Below, piece after piece: positions 32,286 through 35,834 of a stretch of 35,834 bases of DNA. Position 1 is the first letter of the stretch. Each line of letters opens with the position of its first letter. The notes under the pieces were generated by a model. The model was not told where the DNA came from and ran no database searches. It was given only the letters and a program-made list of their open reading frames with translations. The stretch is taken from assembly GCA_029338675.1 (NCBI GenBank), contig JAQYAV010000169.1:1-35834 (forward strand). The letters are read 5' to 3'. The translations under genes were made by a program, and so were the position numbers. The stretch comes from Lachnospiraceae bacterium. Its GTDB lineage: Bacteria > Bacillota > Clostridia > Lachnospirales > Lachnospiraceae.

Positions 32286-33377
32286 TTAGTATACTTTTAC
32301 AATACCTGACTTGCTACCTAATGAAAATCTTGGTGAAGCTTCATCATCTCCGCTTACCTTAATGAATACTGGAATATCAGTTGAGTTATCAATATTTAAT
32401 TTAATTCCATTAGTATCATCTGAATCTACTCTAGCAGAAGATTCTACATAAATTGCAAATTCTTTTCCAGTTATTTCACCTTCAAATGTATTTCCTTCTA
32501 CAGTATACGAAGCAACAACCTTTCCATCCTTTTCTTCGATTTTAATATCTACACTCTGAACCTCGTTAAGCTTGCTTGAAGCATTTGATCCAGCAGCAGT
32601 AACTGTAACACCTGCATTTGAATCGCCGTTTGCATTGTTAAGATCAATCTTTGCATCGTATGAAGTTGCAATAGAATCACCATTATCTGAATCATGAGCT
32701 CCTGAGATTACACTATTTCCACCATCAGCATCATGGAATGGATTGCTCTTTCCTTCTTTTTCGTTAACATCAGCTTTTTCATCTGGTCTACCAGCACCGT
32801 TTACGCTGAAAGCATCAAACTCAATCTCACCTGAATAAACTTCTGAAACTGGATCATAATTAATTACTAAATGTGTACAATTCATTCTATATTTGTAATT
32901 CATTACAAAATCAATTATACTCTTAATTCCTTCATAATCACCATTGTACTGAATTGGATAAGCAACTCTGTAGCAGTCATACTGAGCATTACCGTTCTCA
33001 TCATTAGCTGGAGCCTGTAATGTATAGAATAATTCAGGTCTTGAAAGCTGTACCTTATCTAATAAGAACTTAGAATTAGTCTTATCAGTTTCAATACCCT
33101 TCATGAACATTACTGCAACATCTTGATTAAGATTTCCTGGGTACTCGCTAATCACTTCATAGAACTTTTCATAGTTTGCAGCGATCTCTGCTTCATACTC
33201 TGCTTTGTGCTTGTTCTTTTCTTCTAAATCATCTCTTGTTGCTCTTAAAGTAACTAATTCACTTTCAATTGATTCCTTTGCTTGTGTCTTTGGCTTATAT
33301 ACATAATTATAAGAACCAAATAATGCTATAACACTAAATAAAATTAGTATAACTGTTATTCCTGTTTTATTACTCAT
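32286..33377 (-). CDS. pilO: PilO-like pilus assembly protein with extra C-terminal domain
   Basis: Inner-membrane alignment protein, 363 aa. Short N-terminal cytoplasmic tail, one span (about 6-24), coiled coil (30-75, with RATRDDLEEKNKHKAEYEAE), then a ferredoxin-like domain (80-192; YDCYRVAYPIQYNGDYEGI and IIDFVMNYKYRMNCTHLVI follow the PilO pattern of a small-molecule-like core). After a Gly/Asp/Asn-rich linker (195-255) comes an extra beta-rich domain (about 270-363) absent from standard PilO (about 200 aa). GGGGG precedes ATG. It follows the PilM-PilN fusion, in the order M-N-O known from other pilus operons. Confidence 0.85.
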   Translation of the reverse strand: MSNKTGITVILILFSVIALFGSYNYVYKPKTQAKESIESELVTLRATRDDLEEKNKHKAEYEAEIAANYEKFYEVISEYPGNLNQDVAVMFMKGIETDKTNSKFLLDKVQLSRPELFYTLQAPANDENGNAQYDCYRVAYPIQYNGDYEGIKSIIDFVMNYKYRMNCTHLVINYDPVSEVYSGEIEFDAFSVNGAGRPDEKADVNEKEGKSNPFHDADGGNSVISGAHDSDNGDSIATSYDAKIDLNNANGDSNAGVTVTAAGSNASSKLNEVQSVDIKIEEKDGKVVASYTVEGNTFEGEITGKEFAIYVESSARVDSDDTNGIKLNIDNSTDIPVFIKVSGDDEASPRFSLGSKSGIVKVY

Positions 33378-33395
33378 ATCCGTTTCCCCCTTATA

Positions 33396-35045
33396 CTACT
33401 CAGTAGCTTCTTCTGTTGCTTCTTCAGTAGTTTCTTCTGATGTTTCTTCAACTACTTCATCAACTATGTATTTATTGTTATCTACAAAAACAGCATTATA
33501 GTTAAACTTATATATTGTCTGTCCGTTTTCTTCTTCTTTAACCCAACCATCAATGTATACATCATCAACACAATCAATAGTTTTAATCTGAAGCACAAAA
33601 TCTGCTAATGCATCATAAGAATAAGAATATGCTGGAATACTCATTCCATCTGCACTAGACTCAAATCCTAAAATAGTTACATCCTGAGGAATTTTCTCTT
33701 CAAACTGTGAAATAAAGCTTCTAACATTTTCATTTCTATTATATGTAGTTGCTGACATGTTTATTGCATCATTCTTAATTCCAATAGAAGCATCTCTTTC
33801 TTCAATAACCTGCTGAATTGGTTGTAATCTTGCAATATCAGCTTCTACAGCAGCCTTTTCATTTTCTGCATCTTCAAGACCTTTAATTGAAGAAAATGCT
33901 AATCCTGCAGCTCCAATTAAACATCCAACGAATACAACAGCTGCAACAGCCAATCCTATATTTTCACTATTACCAGATGAAGCTTTAGATTTCTTTGAAG
34001 CAAACAAATCAAATCCCATCGGATTAAATGCAGCACCGATTGGAGTAACAAGATATACTGGGTTATATACTTTAAGATCAATTGATGGATCGAATTTAAT
34101 GTTAATTAAATTATCCATAATCTTTGTATTAATATTAAGCTGAATCTTAAATAAACCATCAATACCCTTAATAAGAGCACCGTCACCAGTCAAGCAAATA
34201 TCCTCGATTGGTCTTGTAGGATTCTTAGAAGCATAATAGTCCATTACACGACCTATATTGTTAATAAGGTACTTGAATGCGCCTGTTGCTTCATTATCTG
34301 AGAAATCAACTGTAATGAGTTTCTCATTCTGAAGAAGTGTCATAGCTGTTGTAGCATCAACATTCTTCTCATCCATTACTACATTAACTACTGAGTTTGT
34401 TCCATAAGGAACAGTTCTCTGAAGTAATAAATTCTCACCTTGAACAATGTTCAATACTGTAGCTTCGCTACCTAATTGAACAACCATTGTTGTTGTATCT
34501 GCAACTGTCTGAGTTTTAATAAGCTCAAGCATTGCATTTCCTATATAATCAATATCAACAATATTAAGTCCTGCTACATTAGCCAACTCATGGTATGACT
34601 TAATGATATTGAAAGGAGCTGCAACAGCTAAAACTCTAAGCTGCTTTGTTCCAGCTTCTTCTACTGTTTCAAGAACAGTGTGAGAAACTGAATAGTCCTC
34701 TATGTTAACAGGGAAATAATCTGATGAATTATTGTTAATAACATCCCCTATTTTTTTCGCATTTGAATAGTATGGAATAACAACCTCTCTGTTTACGATT
34801 TTTGTAGAAGATAAAACAAAGATAACATTTTTATTAGTTATTCCTCTACTTGATAATTGCTCTCTTATTGCATAAGCAATTCTGTCCGGAGCCTTAATCA
34901 TACCATCTTCGTATGAATCCTCTGGAGTTTCAAAAATGATAACGTTATGAACGTTAGTTTGCTTCTTTTGTGAAGCAGTGATTTCAATAATTGTAATGCT
35001 TTCATTTGTGATATCAATAGATAACACTTTTCCACTCTTTGCCAT
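33396..35045 (-). CDS. PilM-PilN fusion, pilus assembly platform protein
   Basis: A 549-aa protein in two parts. Residues 1-345 are a PilM-like actin-fold ATPase (LSIDITNESITIIEI near the start, phosphate-type loops DITNES and VVQLGSEATVLNI at 188, and GDGALIKGIDGLF at 287). A 17-residue linker leads to one span (about 363-385), a coiled coil (386-425) and a PilN-like ferredoxin-fold domain (about 435-525, FISQFEEKIPQDVTILGFE and DALADFVLQIKTIDCVDDVY). PilM normally binds the cytoplasmic tail of PilN (INLLP motif); here the two are covalently joined and that motif is replaced by MGFDLFA. The end is a Thr/Glu repeat (EETTEEATEEATE). GGGAGG lies 8 bases before ATG. Confidence 0.87.
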   Translation of the reverse strand: MAKSGKVLSIDITNESITIIEITASQKKQTNVHNVIIFETPEDSYEDGMIKAPDRIAYAIREQLSSRGITNKNVIFVLSSTKIVNREVVIPYYSNAKKIGDVINNNSSDYFPVNIEDYSVSHTVLETVEEAGTKQLRVLAVAAPFNIIKSYHELANVAGLNIVDIDYIGNAMLELIKTQTVADTTTMVVQLGSEATVLNIVQGENLLLQRTVPYGTNSVVNVVMDEKNVDATTAMTLLQNEKLITVDFSDNEATGAFKYLINNIGRVMDYYASKNPTRPIEDICLTGDGALIKGIDGLFKIQLNINTKIMDNLINIKFDPSIDLKVYNPVYLVTPIGAAFNPMGFDLFASKKSKASSGNSENIGLAVAAVVFVGCLIGAAGLAFSSIKGLEDAENEKAAVEADIARLQPIQQVIEERDASIGIKNDAINMSATTYNRNENVRSFISQFEEKIPQDVTILGFESSADGMSIPAYSYSYDALADFVLQIKTIDCVDDVYIDGWVKEEENGQTIYKFNYNAVFVDNNKYIVDEVVEETSEETTEEATEEATE

Positions 35046-35083
35046 TATAATAGCCTCCCTCGCTAATCAGTGATTTTGTAGGA

Positions 35084-35833
35084 CTATACGGTAGTCCACA
35101 TACTTAGGTACCAGCTTACAAGCTGCTCTCCCCATATCATTGCTATATAAATGCCCATAGATAAATATGGACCAAAAGCCAACACTCTGCCTGCCTTTTT
35201 GGCAGCCATTAACGTAAGATGTATAACAGATCCTATTATACACCCTAAGAAAAATGCTAAAATATTAAGTTTCCAGCCTATTAGTAAGCCTGATGCCGCC
35301 ATAAGCTTCATGTCACCGCCTCCCATTCCTTTAAGTAAAACTAAAAGATATAGAAAACCGCTGACTGCAAACAAACCAATTACATATTTACTCCAATGAC
35401 TTAAATCTGTAAATAATCTAATTAGTCCAAGAAAAAAGATAAACCAATTAAATCCAACTGGTATCTCCTGTGTTCTCCAATCTACAACGCTAAGCGCAAG
35501 CAATACCGACGAACACAAACAATACAAAATAGCATCCAAGCATAGTCCTCTTGCAAGATAAATCCCTATATATAATAGACCATTTACCGCTTCAACTATA
35601 GGATACTGAATAGATATGTGTTTTTTACAATATCTACATTTGCCACCTAAAAACAGATAGCTAAACAAAGGAAATAAATCGTACCATGCTAATGTATGGC
35701 CACAACTCATACAATGAGATCTTTCTATGGTAACACTTTCTTTTAATGGAACCCTCAATATCAGCACGTTAACAAAGCTGCCAATTACTATTCCATATAA
35801 GCCAAACAATATGCACATTATTAAAGTTTCCAT
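35084..35833 (-). CDS. pilD: Prepilin peptidase (type IV leader peptidase, A24)
   Basis: Polytopic membrane aspartyl protease of 249 aa that cleaves the G|FxxxE leaders of the pilins in this operon and methylates the new N terminus. It has the N-terminal zinc-type domain with C41-x2-C44 and C66-x2-C69, and the catalytic Asp pair: D118 in SVVDWRTQEIP and D174 in GMGGGDMKLM (the GxGxxD-type motif). AFGPYLSMG near 219 is also a family signature. The ATG ends one base before the window edge, so the upstream ribosome binding site and any longer start cannot be seen; the length is close to normal. It is 38 bases from the PilM-PilN gene. Confidence 0.94.
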   Translation of the reverse strand: METLIMCILFGLYGIVIGSFVNVLILRVPLKESVTIERSHCMSCGHTLAWYDLFPLFSYLFLGGKCRYCKKHISIQYPIVEAVNGLLYIGIYLARGLCLDAILYCLCSSVLLALSVVDWRTQEIPVGFNWFIFFLGLIRLFTDLSHWSKYVIGLFAVSGFLYLLVLLKGMGGGDMKLMAASGLLIGWKLNILAFFLGCIIGSVIHLTLMAAKKAGRVLAFGPYLSMGIYIAMIWGEQLVSWYLSMWTTV

Positions 35834-35834
35834 A

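Overview
AT-rich bacterial chromosome segment in which every convincing gene lies on the minus strand, so transcription runs from right to left. The complete spoIIIA operon and spoIVB, low GC, strong GGAGG-type ribosome binding sites, and the order pepP-efp-spoIIIA-yqhY-nusB-xseA-xseB-ispA-dxs-tlyA-argR-recN-spoIVB (the Bacillus/Clostridium arrangement) indicate an endospore-lineage Firmicute. The pilus cluster with a giant DUF5057-like protein suggests Clostridia, probably Lachnospiraceae (inference).

Layout, in the direction of transcription. (1) 35.8-20.9 kb: a type IV pilus gene block encoding prepilin peptidase, a PilM-PilN fusion, PilO, four proteins with prepilin-like leaders (including a 974-residue one), and a secreted 1807-residue protein, closed by a strong terminator. 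The motor ATPases and PilC are not present and may lie beyond the right edge. (2) 20.8-20.35 kb: a non-coding array of about fifteen 27-bp tandem repeats, many units carrying a TATAAT box, directly upstream of a proline aminopeptidase gene. (3) 20.3-18.4 kb: pepP and efp, with an efp promoter and terminator. (4) 18.4-13.1 kb: the eight-gene spoIIIA operon, which builds the mother-cell part of the feeding-tube complex. (5) 12.86-4.0 kb: a tightly packed housekeeping operon (yqhY, nusB, xseA, xseB, ispA, dxs, tlyA, nadK, argR, recN) driven by a good sigma-A promoter and closed by a terminator after recN. (6) 3.9-2.8 kb: spoIVB with an intact catalytic triad, then a terminator. Spo0A, the usual next gene, is absent. 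(7) 2.6-0 kb: accessory DNA with an AAA/DUF4143 ATPase, an XRE regulator with a DUF5680-type C terminus, and a decayed second DUF4143 gene running off the left edge.

The most interesting points are the pilus block, whose gene order recalls the minor-pilin/PilY1 clusters of Gram-negatives with a modular giant protein in the PilY1 position; the 27-bp promoter-like minisatellite; the apparent lack of a canonical start codon for full-length SpoIIIAB; and the replacement of the spo0A position by accessory genes. All functional names come from motif recognition by eye; no database search was run.
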